A stretch of 64,000 nt of DNA, from NCBI GenBank assembly GCA_050789255.1, contig JBOZRQ010000015.1, forward strand, positions 1 to 64,000. Reading direction: 5' to 3'. Source of the DNA: JBOZRQ01 sp050789255. Its GTDB lineage: Bacteria; Bacillota; Sulfobacillia; Symbiobacteriales; Symbiobacteriaceae. The position numbers and the translations under genes were made by a program. How positions within the stretch are numbered: position 1 is the first letter of the stretch; each line of letters opens with the position of its first letter. This document shows, in pieces, positions 27,412 through 35,902 of this stretch. Under the pieces are notes generated by a model that was not told where the DNA came from, made no database searches, and saw only the letters and a list, made by a program, of their open reading frames with translations.

Positions 27412-27651
27412 GTGTTCGGTCTGGTGGTCCTCGTGGTTATGACACACCTGGGGATGGCCGCAGTGGATCTGCCCACCATGTGGGGCAAGCGCGACAGACG
27501 GCGTGAACGCTGGGCGGCGATCGCATTGCTGCTGATCGGTTTGCTCCTCGCGACTTCCCTGGTCCTGGGACTCCGACCGGTCCCTCCCATGGCGCTCATC
27601 AGGGCGATGTTCGAGCCGATCGGCACGCCCCTGTTCAAAGTGACGAGGTGA
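27412..27651 (+). CDS. Small two-helix membrane protein of the Ger operon (D-subunit-like)
   Basis: A 79-aa protein with two hydrophobic segments (residues 1-18 and 35-54) separated by a basic loop (GKRDRRRERW). GTG 27412 has AAGGGG seven bases ahead; an overlapping ATG at 27410 is in another frame. Several ger operons in bacilli contain a short two-TM D gene that modulates receptor function, and size, topology and position fit that class. Sequence similarity alone would not identify it. Confidence 0.7.
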   Translation: MFGLVVLVVMTHLGMAAVDLPTMWGKRDRRRERWAAIALLLIGLLLATSLVLGLRPVPPMALIRAMFEPIGTPLFKVTR

Positions 27652-27653
27652 TC

Positions 27654-28751
27654 ATGCTGGCAAGGGAACGGATCTCACTGACCCAGGTGATGATGCTGGT
27701 GGTCATCAGCCGACTCAGCCTCACGCTGGTCTATTTCGGCGCAGTCCCGGCGATCCGGCAAGACGTGTGGTGGCAGTCGTTCCTCGCGGCACTGACGGGG
27801 ATCGGCTTTGTCTGGGTGCTCAACTACCTGTGGCAGAAATACCCAAACAAGACCTTCTTTCAAGTGGTTGAGTTGGTGCTGGGACGGTGGCTTGGGAAGC
27901 TGGTCTGCCTCACCTACATCCTGTTCTGGATGATCATGCTGAGCCTTAACCTGCGCCTCGCCGCTGAGTTTTTCCTCTTCGCCTTCCTGCCCCGGACGCC
28001 CATAATTGTAGTGATCGGGGTGATTGCGGGTCTTGCGGCCTGGTCCTGCCGCGCCGGGGTCGAGGTGATGGCACGGGTAGGCCAGGTGATCTTTCCGATG
28101 TTGATTGGCAGCATTCTCCTGATTGTGGTACTGCTGGCCAAGGACATCGACCCCCACCGCCTGCTGCCCCTGGAAGTACTGATTACCGGCCCCGTGCCGC
28201 ACCTCAAAGACATGGTCAGCGTCGCTGCCCGCACCGTGGAGATCGCCTGGCTGGGCATTGTGGTGCCTTGTGTGAGTGAGCGGCACGGGCTGTTCAAGGC
28301 TGTGGCCAAGGCCCAACTGTGGCAGGGCGCCGTCTGGGTGATCATGAACATCGCGATCTTTGGTATCCTGGGCCGGGAAATCGAACACCACTTCTTCCCG
28401 TTCTTCGAAGCGGCCAGGTATGTGCACGTGGCCGATTTTCTGGAGCGGATCGACGCCATCTTTCTGTCGGTCTGGCTGTTTGGCATGTTCCTCCGGGCGG
28501 CGATGATGCTATGGGCAAGCGCCATAGGCACCGCACAGTTGCTGGATCTGAAGCATTACCGCCCCGTGGTGCTTCCGCTGGCAGGAATCGCCGTCAGCTA
28601 TGCGGTCGCACAGGGCGAGCGGTTTGCTCAGTTCCAGGGCTACCTGGCGCCCGAGGTCCTCACGCCATTTACGTTGACCTTTGTCGTGATCATTCCGGTG
28701 CTGATTCTTGCCGTAGCCGGCGTGCGGAAACCAGGTGACACCGCGGCATAG
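27654..28751 (+). CDS. gerB: GerAB/spore germination permease-like subunit B
   Basis: A 365-aa integral membrane protein with about ten helices of the APC-like GerAB family. It starts MLARERISLTQVMMLVVISRLSLTLVYFGAVPA and ends at an APEVLTPFTLTFVVIIPVLIL helix. This subunit binds the germinant in known receptors. ATG 27654 has GAGG five bases ahead; GTG 27648, overlapping the D-gene TGA, is an alternative start. The gene order A-C-D-B completes the receptor. Confidence 0.9.
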   Translation: MLARERISLTQVMMLVVISRLSLTLVYFGAVPAIRQDVWWQSFLAALTGIGFVWVLNYLWQKYPNKTFFQVVELVLGRWLGKLVCLTYILFWMIMLSLNLRLAAEFFLFAFLPRTPIIVVIGVIAGLAAWSCRAGVEVMARVGQVIFPMLIGSILLIVVLLAKDIDPHRLLPLEVLITGPVPHLKDMVSVAARTVEIAWLGIVVPCVSERHGLFKAVAKAQLWQGAVWVIMNIAIFGILGREIEHHFFPFFEAARYVHVADFLERIDAIFLSVWLFGMFLRAAMMLWASAIGTAQLLDLKHYRPVVLPLAGIAVSYAVAQGERFAQFQGYLAPEVLTPFTLTFVVIIPVLILAVAGVRKPGDTAA

Positions 28752-28754
28752 GGA

Positions 28755-28789
28755 TGAGCCCCGGCGACCAGATCGGTCATCGGGGCTCA
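28755..28789. terminator. Hairpin between convergent gerB and the small minus-strand gene
   Basis: TGAGCCCCG pairs with CGGGGCTCA, with an inner GACC/GGTC helix, followed on the plus strand by CTTTCTG. It overlaps the last codons of the minus-strand gene ending at 28777 and may serve both directions. Confidence 0.6.
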
Positions 28790-28986
28790 CTTTCTGTCAC
28801 GGAGATCAGGGTCAGGCCCAGGTCGAAGACCCGCTGAATCAGCCCCCGCAGTTCGGCCTGGTCCGCCACGGGGCCGGCGATCGTCGCGCCGCCGGCGGGC
28901 AAGTTCTCCACGGTGAAATCGGTGAACAGCGCGACCAGGGCGGCGCCCAGGTGCTCTCGGACCCGGATCTGGTAGTGCCCCCTCAT
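28777..28986 (-). CDS. Small conserved protein, unknown function
   Basis: A 69-aa protein beginning MRGHYQIRVREHLGAA and containing GGATIAGPVADQAELRGLIQRVFDLGLTLISV. I recognise this pattern (two beta strands, TGPVADQAALHGLL, a helix and LLSV) from many small proteins in actinobacteria and Chloroflexi, without a known function. ATG 28986 overlaps the TGA of the CPBP protease as ATGA, so the two are coupled. Confidence 0.7.
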   Translation of the reverse strand: MRGHYQIRVREHLGAALVALFTDFTVENLPAGGATIAGPVADQAELRGLIQRVFDLGLTLISVTESEPR

Positions 28987-29735
28987 CGGGAGGGGACCGG
29001 CTGGCGGCTGCGGAGGCGGAGCTCGCCCCGGATCAGGTAGAGCCCGTAGGACAACATCACCAGGCAGTAAGCGATCTTGCCCACCAGGTAGAAGGTCGAC
29101 TGCGCCTGGGTAACGTTTACCTCATCGCGGGTGATGAACATCGTGAAGTCGTTGATGGCATGCAGGAGAACCAGGCCCCACACGGTGTTGGTGCGGACCC
29201 GGATAGCGCCCAGGCCGAAGGCGCCAAAGACCGAGGCGAGCACCTGGACCAGCGTATAGGTCAGGTCGGCGCCGCCGAAGAGGTTGCCAATGTGCATCAG
29301 CCCGAAGAGCACCGAGGTGATCAGCACCGCCCGGAAGGTCCCGGTGGGCAGCAGCGCCCGCATGGCGAGGCCCCGGAAGATCATCTCCTCCTGGATGCCG
29401 ATCACCACGGTGGTCAGGGCGAGGCCGAGCAGCTTGGACGACGCCGTCACGTGGATGCCCAGGACTGCAACAGCCGCCACCGGCAGGGCCAGGCCGATCC
29501 AGTGCAGATGCATCTGCCGCCACTGGCCGGGGCCGTTGAAGCCCGCCTCCCGCCACCAGCCGAGCCAGGAGAGCAGGCCGGCGCCGGTGAGGATCATCTC
29601 GGCCATGATCAGGACCTTCAGCGTCATCACATCCATGGTGGGCAGGAGCCACTGCAAGAGCGGGAAGATCAGGATCGTGTGGAGGACATAGGCGGTCATC
29701 GAGAGGACCGGATACTTGGCTACGAGGCGCTTCAC
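28983..29735 (-). CDS. CPBP-family intramembrane metalloprotease
   Basis: A 250-aa polytopic protein with the CPBP (CAAX-protease and bacteriocin-processing) motifs: E116-E117 in QEEMIFRG, H148 in FGLMHIGN, and H192/N195 in HAINDF. These residues make the zinc site of a membrane-embedded protease. The start is GTG 29735 with AAAGGGG nine bases ahead. The coupled small downstream gene and the LuxR regulator upstream give no clear hint of the substrate. Confidence 0.9.
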   Translation of the reverse strand: MKRLVAKYPVLSMTAYVLHTILIFPLLQWLLPTMDVMTLKVLIMAEMILTGAGLLSWLGWWREAGFNGPGQWRQMHLHWIGLALPVAAVAVLGIHVTASSKLLGLALTTVVIGIQEEMIFRGLAMRALLPTGTFRAVLITSVLFGLMHIGNLFGGADLTYTLVQVLASVFGAFGLGAIRVRTNTVWGLVLLHAINDFTMFITRDEVNVTQAQSTFYLVGKIAYCLVMLSYGLYLIRGELRLRSRQPVPSR

Positions 29736-29838
29736 AACTGGTATCCCCTTTCACTGCGGTCGTGTTTCACATCGACCTCAGGATACCAGCGCAGCGGGGG
29801 TACCAGGGGTACCCAAAGGTAGTAGCAGGGTGGGTGAT

Positions 29839-32364
29839 TTAGAGCAGCCCCAGCTCCCTGGCCCGGGTAAGCGCCTGGGTCCGGCTGCTGACCCCCAGCT
29901 TGCCAAAGATGTTCGTGGTATGCTTCTTGACCGTGTTGACCGAGACGAACAGCCGCTGCCCGATCTCCTGGTTGGTGGCGCCCGCCTCCACCAGCCGTAG
30001 GACCTCCAGCTCCCGCTCGCTCAGCGCCTCCACCAGGCCCGGGGCGCCCACCCGCCGACTCTGCTCCAGCAGCGCCTCCAGCGCGGATCCCTCATCCAGG
30101 AAGATCCGGGCGAACCCGCCCGGTGCGCCCAGCTCCTGCGCCTCCTGGAGGGTCATCGCGGCGCCCTTGCGGTCGCCCACGTCGCTCCGGCACAACGCCG
30201 CCACGATCAGCGCCTCGATTGACAGGGCCGTCTCACCGCTGCGGCGCAACTGCTCCAGTACGGGGCTGAGCGTGGTGAGCGCCTCGTCAGGTACACCCGC
30301 CGCCCGCTTCACCCGGGCCCGGGCCACCTCGCAGGCCGGGGCCTCTGTCCCGCCCGGCAGCGCCGCCGCAGCCCCCGCCACATCGCCCTGGGCGAGCAGC
30401 AGGGCTACCTGCCACGGAATCACCCTGGCAATCGCACGGCCGATCCCACTGCTCCGGGCTTCAGCCGCTGCCAGCTCAGTCAGCCGGATCGCCTCCGGCA
30501 GGTCGCCCTGCGCCAGCCGGACCCGGCTCAGGTGGAGGTAACCCGGCACCACAGCGTTGATCATCTGTCCGGCCCGGCCCAGCTCGATCCCCCGGGTCAG
30601 GAGGCCCGCCGCCTGGTCCAACTGATCCCACTCACAGAGAATGCCGCCCTCTCCCACCATCGCCCAGCCAGCGATCGGCGAGTGACGGGGCGCCTTCTGG
30701 GCGACGCCCCGAAAAGCAGCGGCCGCCCGGCGCAGTTCGCCCCGCTGCTCGTAGACCTCGGCCTGGAGGAGCAGCCCGGTCAGGCTGAGGAAGGCGTTGC
30801 CAACTGCAGCACAGTCAGCGGCGCCCCGGCTGTATGCCTGCAGCGCCTCCTCCAGCTCCCCGCACAGGCGGTGACAGCCGCCAAGGGCAATCTCGGTCAG
30901 CCCCCGCCAGCCGCGGGCGGCCGGCGGGAGTTCGGCCAGGGCCTGCCGCGCCAGCGCCATCGCCTGGGGGATCTCCCCGCGCAGGCGCGCCAACTGAGCC
31001 CGCATCGCCGTGACCTCGCCGGCTACCTCGGCTGTCAGCCCGGCCTCTGCATCGGCGATCAGCGCCTCGATCGCACCGGCCCGCCCGGTCGGAATCAGCG
31101 TGCGGGCATAGAGCAGGCAGAGCCGCGGCCGGTCCCTCAGCGTCGTGGCGGGCAAAGCCTTCAGCCAGGCGAGCAGGTCGCGCAGCTCGCCGCCGGCCCA
31201 GGCCGTCTCGGCCCCGGACTCGAGCAGGTCGGCCGCCCTGCCCCAGTCCTGCGCAGCGATGGCATGGTGGATCGCGTCGCCGGTGAGGCCCTCTGCCGCA
31301 AACCAGTCGCTGGCCCGGAGGTGCAGCTCTGCCCAGCGCCCCGGAAGCTGCAACTGGAGGTGCGCCCGGAGCATATCCGCAAAGAGATGATGGTAGCGAT
31401 ACCACTCACCGGCCTCGTCCAACGGCAGGAGGAAGAGATCGGCCTCCTCCAGCGCCCGCAGAAGCTGCTGGCTGTCAGCCATCCCCGTCAGCGCCTCGCA
31501 GAGCGGGCTGCTCAGCCGGTGAAGGACCGAGGTCTGGAGCAGGAACTGCTGGAGCTGCTCTGGCTGGCGGGAGAGCACCTCCTCCACCAGGTAGTCCAGC
31601 ACATAGCGGTGACTCCCGGCGAAGGCCGCGACAAAGCCCGCCGCATCCTTCCGCTCTTTGAGCAAAAGGGCAGCGAGCTGAAGTCCGGTCACCCAGCCCT
31701 CGGTCCGCTGGTAGAGGGCATCGACCAGTTCGTCGGTCAGCCCCAGCCTGCGGGCGCCGTTCAGAAAGGCAGCCGCCTCCCCCAGCGTAAAGCGCAGGTC
31801 CTGGGCGCGCACCTCCACCATCTCCCCGCGGGCCCGCCATCGCGCCAGGGGCAGCGGCGGGTCAGCCCGGCAGATCAGCACGAGGTGCAGCGCAGGGGGC
31901 ATGTGCTCCACCAGGAAGGTCACCGCCTGGTGAATCTCGGGCGTCCGAATCACCTGGTAGTCATCCAGGATCAATATCACGTCCGTCGGACTGCTGGTCA
32001 ACCCGTTGAGCAGCGGCAGGAGCAGGGTCTCCGCCGGGGGCACCCGTGGGCCATCCAGTCCGGCCTTCGTGGCCTCTGCCGCCTCCGGGGCAAACGGAGC
32101 GAGCGCATCGCACACGTAGGTCCAGAAGCGGCCGGGGGCGTTGTCCGCCTCCTCCAGCCAAAGCCAGGCGGCAGGGCGCCGCCGCTCGGCAACCCACTGG
32201 CTCAGGAGGGTGCTCTTGCCGAAGCCCGCCGGGGCAGAGATCATGGTAAGCCTATGCTCAGCGCCCAGGTCGAGGCGCTCCCAAAGTTCAGGTCGAGGCA
32301 CGGCGCCGGGCCGGGGGCGTGGGATGTGCAGCTTGGTGTGCAGGACGTGAGAGGTAGAAGTCAA
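29839..32364 (-). CDS. MalT-like LuxR-family ATP-dependent transcriptional regulator
   Basis: An 841-aa regulator of the LAL/MalT type. A P-loop lies near residues 40-55 (SAPAGFGKSTLLSQW), a Walker B near LILDDYQVI, a long TPR-like helical region fills the middle, and a C-terminal LuxR helix-turn-helix closes it (SERELEVLRLVEAGATNQEIGQRL, VNTVKKHTTNIFGKL). TTG 32364 matches the family N terminus and has AAGG upstream; GTG 32436 would add 24 unlikely residues. The inducer is unknown. It lies directly upstream of the CPBP protease on the same strand. Confidence 0.88.
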   Translation of the reverse strand: MTSTSHVLHTKLHIPRPRPGAVPRPELWERLDLGAEHRLTMISAPAGFGKSTLLSQWVAERRRPAAWLWLEEADNAPGRFWTYVCDALAPFAPEAAEATKAGLDGPRVPPAETLLLPLLNGLTSSPTDVILILDDYQVIRTPEIHQAVTFLVEHMPPALHLVLICRADPPLPLARWRARGEMVEVRAQDLRFTLGEAAAFLNGARRLGLTDELVDALYQRTEGWVTGLQLAALLLKERKDAAGFVAAFAGSHRYVLDYLVEEVLSRQPEQLQQFLLQTSVLHRLSSPLCEALTGMADSQQLLRALEEADLFLLPLDEAGEWYRYHHLFADMLRAHLQLQLPGRWAELHLRASDWFAAEGLTGDAIHHAIAAQDWGRAADLLESGAETAWAGGELRDLLAWLKALPATTLRDRPRLCLLYARTLIPTGRAGAIEALIADAEAGLTAEVAGEVTAMRAQLARLRGEIPQAMALARQALAELPPAARGWRGLTEIALGGCHRLCGELEEALQAYSRGAADCAAVGNAFLSLTGLLLQAEVYEQRGELRRAAAAFRGVAQKAPRHSPIAGWAMVGEGGILCEWDQLDQAAGLLTRGIELGRAGQMINAVVPGYLHLSRVRLAQGDLPEAIRLTELAAAEARSSGIGRAIARVIPWQVALLLAQGDVAGAAAALPGGTEAPACEVARARVKRAAGVPDEALTTLSPVLEQLRRSGETALSIEALIVAALCRSDVGDRKGAAMTLQEAQELGAPGGFARIFLDEGSALEALLEQSRRVGAPGLVEALSERELEVLRLVEAGATNQEIGQRLFVSVNTVKKHTTNIFGKLGVSSRTQALTRARELGLL

Positions 32365-32461
32365 GACAACCCGACCTTGTCGTAGCGAGTGTGAGGGCGC
32401 CCCATAACGGAGGGCACTCTTTTGATGCTCACACACCCCGGTTGGAGACGCCTAAGCCTCC

Positions 32462-33055
32462 CTATCGCCCGGTGTCCCCCGGAGGGAGCACGCTGCCGGT
32501 CTGCCCGCGCCGGTCAAACCTGGGCCGGTCGTGGTGCTCCTCGCCCCCGGTCCCGAAGATATGGACACAGACCACAGCGAAGGTAAGCAGGCCCAGGGTC
32601 AGGTGAACACCCTTCCGGGCCGGCCGCTTGATCACGAAGAGCCCGAATCCTGCCACCGGCACCATCAGCGCCAAGCCGACTATGCCTGTCCAGGTGTGCA
32701 GATCGTTCTTGAAGTTGTAGATGAGGTACAGCAGGCCGTGGACCGCCGCTGCGGCGAGAACCACCAGCCCCAGCGGTACATGAACCACCTGCAGCAGCCG
32801 CAGCAGCGCTCTGCCGCGCTCGCGGACCCATGGAATGCGAAAGGCCATGCGCAGAGCAAACAGCGCGACCAGCACGAAGATGCCGATCTCGGCCGGCTTG
32901 GAGGCTCCCTTCATCGCCGCCTCTCCGCCGCGCCCGCCGAAGCTGAGCACGCCGCCCACGTAAGCACGGGACAGAGTCGCCACCAGCATGAGCGTGCCCA
33001 GGATCCCTACGGCAATCTGGATAAGACGTTTGTTGCGATTGACCCATGCTACCAA
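32462..33055 (-). CDS. Four-TM membrane protein, heme-b-like
   Basis: A 197-aa protein with TM helices near residues 10-28, 55-70, 90-112 and 120-142, and a fifth near 150-165. Helix-embedded His occur in QVVHVPLGLVVL, AAVHGLLY, GVHLTLG and VCVHIFG, as in ferric-reductase-like or cytochrome b561-like proteins. The C-terminal tail is charged. TTG 33055 has a good GAGGTGG six bases upstream. A heme role is inferred only from His placement. Confidence 0.65.
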   Translation of the reverse strand: MVAWVNRNKRLIQIAVGILGTLMLVATLSRAYVGGVLSFGGRGGEAAMKGASKPAEIGIFVLVALFALRMAFRIPWVRERGRALLRLLQVVHVPLGLVVLAAAAVHGLLYLIYNFKNDLHTWTGIVGLALMVPVAGFGLFVIKRPARKGVHLTLGLLTFAVVCVHIFGTGGEEHHDRPRFDRRGQTGSVLPPGDTGR

Positions 33056-33120
33056 GTTAAGCCACCTCGTGAGGTATTCTACCCTCTGAATCTGAAGCGA
33101 ACCTGAAGGTGCGCCCAGAT

Positions 33121-34011
33121 TCAGCGCGTGAGCCCCTGCCCTACCGCTTCGAGGAAGGCGCCCATGGCGGGGGAGATGCGCTTGTCGCGGTGGTAGACGA
33201 GCTGTGTGGCGACCGACACCGCCGGCCCGGCCCAGTCCAGTTCTACCAGGCTGCCCTGCTCAACCTCGGCGGCGCAGGTAATGCGTGGCAGCACGGAGAC
33301 GCCCAGGCCCGCCATGACGCACTGCTTGATCGCCTCGATGCTGTTGAAGGCCATGATGGGGCCGGGCTGGACGCCCTCCGCCGCCAGGATGCGGTCAAAG
33401 AGAATCCGGTAGGTCGACTCCGGCTCGGTGTGAATCAGCGGCATGCCGGCCAGATCTGCGGGCTGTACCTGCCGGGCGCCGGCCAGCGGGTGCCAGGGGT
33501 AGGCGACCAGGCTGATCTGCTCCTGGATCAGGCTGCGCACCACCAGGTCGGGGGCCTCCGGAGCCTCAGCGTCCATCATCAGCGCCAGGTCGAGGGCGCC
33601 GGACCTCAGCCCCTCCCGCAGCGCCTTGCAGCTGCCGGCCTCCAGTTGGATCTGCACCTGCGGAAAGCGCAGCCGGAAGGTCCGCAGGACCGCGGGCAGC
33701 CGGAAGACGCACAGCGATTCGGCCGCGCCGATGCTAAGGGCGCCCCGGAAGGAGTCCGCCCCGGCGCTCACCTGCGCCGCCTCCCTGGCGAGGCTCACCA
33801 TCTGGGCGGCGTAGGGCCGCAGCCGGCGCCCGGCCTCGGTCAGGGCGACTCGCCGGCCCAGGCGCTCAAAGAGGGGCTGCCCGATCTCCTCCTCCAGCGC
33901 CCGGATCTGCCCGGTGACGCTGGACTGGGCATAGCCGAGCACCTCGGCGGCACGGGTGAAGTTGAGCAGGTCCGCCACGGTCAGGAAGCTCTGCAGGGTG
34001 CGCAGGTCCAT
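33121..34011 (-). CDS. LysR-family transcriptional regulator
   Basis: A 296-aa regulator with the canonical N-terminal winged helix (MDLRTLQSFLTVADLLNFTRAAEVLGYAQSSVTGQIRALEEEIG) and a substrate-binding-like C-terminal domain (GALSIGAAESLCVFRLP). ATG 34011 has AGAGG ten bases upstream. It is divergent from the APC permease gene, the usual arrangement when a LysR protein controls its neighbour. Confidence 0.92.
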   Translation of the reverse strand: MDLRTLQSFLTVADLLNFTRAAEVLGYAQSSVTGQIRALEEEIGQPLFERLGRRVALTEAGRRLRPYAAQMVSLAREAAQVSAGADSFRGALSIGAAESLCVFRLPAVLRTFRLRFPQVQIQLEAGSCKALREGLRSGALDLALMMDAEAPEAPDLVVRSLIQEQISLVAYPWHPLAGARQVQPADLAGMPLIHTEPESTYRILFDRILAAEGVQPGPIMAFNSIEAIKQCVMAGLGVSVLPRITCAAEVEQGSLVELDWAGPAVSVATQLVYHRDKRISPAMGAFLEAVGQGLTR

Positions 34012-34052
34012 GGATCCATCGCCTCTTCCGATCGTTTTGATGGGAAATACTG

Positions 34053-34065
34053 CGATCTCCGATCG
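34053..34065. promoter_or_regulatory. Candidate LysR operator between lysR-like and APC permease genes
   Basis: CGATC-TCC-GATCG is a short inverted repeat in the 115-bp divergent intergenic region, 62 bp before the permease start. LysR regulators usually bind an interrupted dyad between divergent genes; this is the only clear dyad here. Confidence 0.4.
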
Positions 34066-34126
34066 ATACCCCCATGATACACTAACTTCATCCTAGTCAA
34101 CACCTGTATCTTCGGAGGTCGCTACC

Positions 34127-35422
34127 ATGAACCACGCAGGCGATGCCGGCCTGATCCGGCAGATCAGACTGCCCCAGGCCGTTGCCCTCTATGTCGGATC
34201 CGTGCTTGGCTCCGGCGTGCTTCTGATCCCCGGCTACGCAGCCGACGCCGCCGGCCCGTCCTCGGTGGCCGTCTGGATGCTGATGTCGCTCCTGGCCCTG
34301 CCGATGGCGCTGACGCTTGGCGTGCTCTCCTCCCGCCACCCCGATGCCGGCGGCGTCTCCGCCTTCGTCCGCAGGGTGTACGGCCCGACCGCGGGGGCCG
34401 TCACGGGCTGGCTCTTCCTGGCCTCGGTCCCCATCGGCGCCACCGTGGCCGCCCTCGCCGCCGGCTCCTACGTGCAAGCGGCGGCGGGGCTATCCCCCAC
34501 CGCCGCCATCGGCATCGCTGCGCTGATTCTGGGCGCCGCCCTCGTCAATAACTACCTGGGCGCCGGCTTCCTGGGCCGCTCCCAGGTCGCCATCTCCGGC
34601 ACCATCGTCGTGGTCCTTGCGGCGGCGGTCGCCGTGGCGGCGCCCCACGTGGAGGCCGCCAGCTTCACACCCTTCGCCCCCCACGGCCTCGCCGGCATGG
34701 GCCAGGCCGGCGCCCTCATGTTCTGGTGCTACATCGGCTGGGAAGCGGTCACCCACCTGTCGGAGGAGTTCACCGACCCCCGCCGGGACACCATCCGGGC
34801 GATCCTGGTAGCGGCCCTGATCGTGGGCGTGGCGTACACCGCGGTCGGCCTGGTCACCGTCGGTACCGCCAGCTACGGCCCCGGCCTCTCCAGCGGCGCC
34901 CTGGCCGCCATGGTCACCCGCTACCTCGGCCCCTGGGCAGGCATCACCATCGCGGCGATGGCGGTCTTCATCTGCCTGGGCACCATCAACGCTTACGTGG
35001 GCGCCGCCTCCCGCCTCGCTTACTCCCTGGCCCGGGAGGGAGCGGCCCCGGCCGTGCTGGCCACGCTGCACCCTACCCGGCGGACGCCCCACATTGCCCT
35101 GATGGCCGTGGGCGGTGCGGCTGCCGTGGTGCTCCTGCTTCAGGCGGGCGGCGGCGTGGGGCTGCGCTTCCTGCTCTCCCTCCCGAACTCCACCTTCATC
35201 GGGACCTATGTCATGGGGTCGCTCGCTGCCATCCAACTGCTGCGGGGCGATCGGGGCATGCAGGCGCTGGCCTGGATTTCGCTCGTGCTCTCCTGCACGC
35301 TCTACCTCTTCCTGGGCTGGGCGGCGCTCTACGCCCCCGTGGTCGGCGGGGTGGTCTGGCTCTACGTCCGCCGCCGCCTCTCGGCGTCATCACACTTTCT
35401 CCACGATTATCAGGTACGCTGA
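34127..35422 (+). CDS. APC-superfamily amino acid permease
   Basis: A 431-aa protein with about 12 helices. The APC signature is near the N terminus (LYVGSVLGSGVLLIPGYAADAAG), where the unwound TM1 GSG binds the amino-acid backbone, and FMFWCYIGWEAVTHLSEEF-like sequence marks TM6. ATG 34127 has GGAGG seven bases ahead. It is probably controlled by the divergent LysR gene. The last codons contain the regulatory motif of the next gene. Confidence 0.9.
   Translation: MNHAGDAGLIRQIRLPQAVALYVGSVLGSGVLLIPGYAADAAGPSSVAVWMLMSLLALPMALTLGVLSSRHPDAGGVSAFVRRVYGPTAGAVTGWLFLASVPIGATVAALAAGSYVQAAAGLSPTAAIGIAALILGAALVNNYLGAGFLGRSQVAISGTIVVVLAAAVAVAAPHVEAASFTPFAPHGLAGMGQAGALMFWCYIGWEAVTHLSEEFTDPRRDTIRAILVAALIVGVAYTAVGLVTVGTASYGPGLSSGALAAMVTRYLGPWAGITIAAMAVFICLGTINAYVGAASRLAYSLAREGAAPAVLATLHPTRRTPHIALMAVGGAAAVVLLLQAGGGVGLRFLLSLPNSTFIGTYVMGSLAAIQLLRGDRGMQALAWISLVLSCTLYLFLGWAALYAPVVGGVVWLYVRRRLSASSHFLHDYQVR
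35389..35420 (+). promoter_or_regulatory. Shared promoter motif, copy 1 (upstream of DUF1573-like selenoprotein gene)
   Basis: ATCACACTTTCTCCACG (35389-35405) matches the 17-bp motif also found at 36757, 39332 (minus) and 40876. Counting from its CTCCAC block, ten bases separate it from TACGCT (35415-35420), a -10-like hexamer 37 bp before the start codon. It overlaps the end of the permease gene. Confidence 0.7.
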
Positions 35423-35457
35423 AGTCAGGAACGTTCCCTGAACGGAGGCTGGACAGC

Positions 35458-35892
35458 ATGAAGAAACTAATGCTCGCACTGGCAGGCGCGGCCCTGGTCC
35501 TCGCCGGCTGCGGCTCATCGGGCGCTCCCGGAGGCGCACCGGAGGGCCCCAAAGCCGTCACCCCCACCACCTCACATGATTTCGGCGACGTCCCGGTGAC
35601 CGAGGACATGTCCAAGGCGGTCAAGACGGAGTTTGTCATCAAGAACGAAGGAAGCGGCGACCTGAAACTGAGCAACCTTCAGGTCAAACTCCTGCAAGGC
35701 TGCTGACCGCCGCTCGTAACCGTGGGTACCACGGTCATCAAGCCTGGCAAGAGCACCAGCTTTACGTTCCCCTACTCGATGCACCCGGGCATGGGCGGTA
35801 AGCACCACTTTGAGGTTCACATGAAAACCAACGACCCCGCACAGCCGAACCTGGTCTTCCACGTGTACGCCAACTCGGTTGAGACCAAGTAG
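35458..35892 (+). CDS. DUF1573-like lipoprotein with in-frame TGA (probable selenocysteine)
   Basis: Read through TGA 35704-35706 this is a 144-aa lipoprotein. ATG 35458 has GGAGG nine bases ahead and the lipobox ends at LAGC. The N-terminal part (HDFGDVPVTEDMSKAVKTEF, IKNEGSGDLKL) is a DUF1573-type beta-sandwich strand pair. The frame reaches LLQGC, then TGA, then PPLVTV, GTTVIKPGKSTSFTF and MKTNDPAQPNLVFHVYAN, the expected second half of such a domain, ending at TAG 35890. Residue 83 would be selenocysteine directly after a Cys, where related proteins as I recall them have Cys-Cys or SCGC. A hairpin with loop at +20 supports recoding. If not recoded it is a nonsense-truncated gene. Confidence 0.75.
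35704..35735 (+). promoter_or_regulatory. Candidate bacterial SECIS hairpin 1
   Basis: After TGA (35704-35706), ACCGTGG (35719-35725) pairs with CCACGGT (35729-35735), leaving a G-first loop GTA (or GGTAC with a 6-bp stem). The loop begins 20 nt after the TGA, inside the roughly 16-37 nt window described for bacterial SECIS elements, with G in the apical loop. Confidence 0.6.
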
Positions 35893-35902
35893 GGAGGCGA
35901 CC

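Noticed and set aside
29795..29815. GGGTACC-AGG-GGTACCC palindrome between the CPBP and LuxR genes
   Set aside because: No T-tract on either strand and no promoter elements nearby; likely chance or a weak binding site without support.
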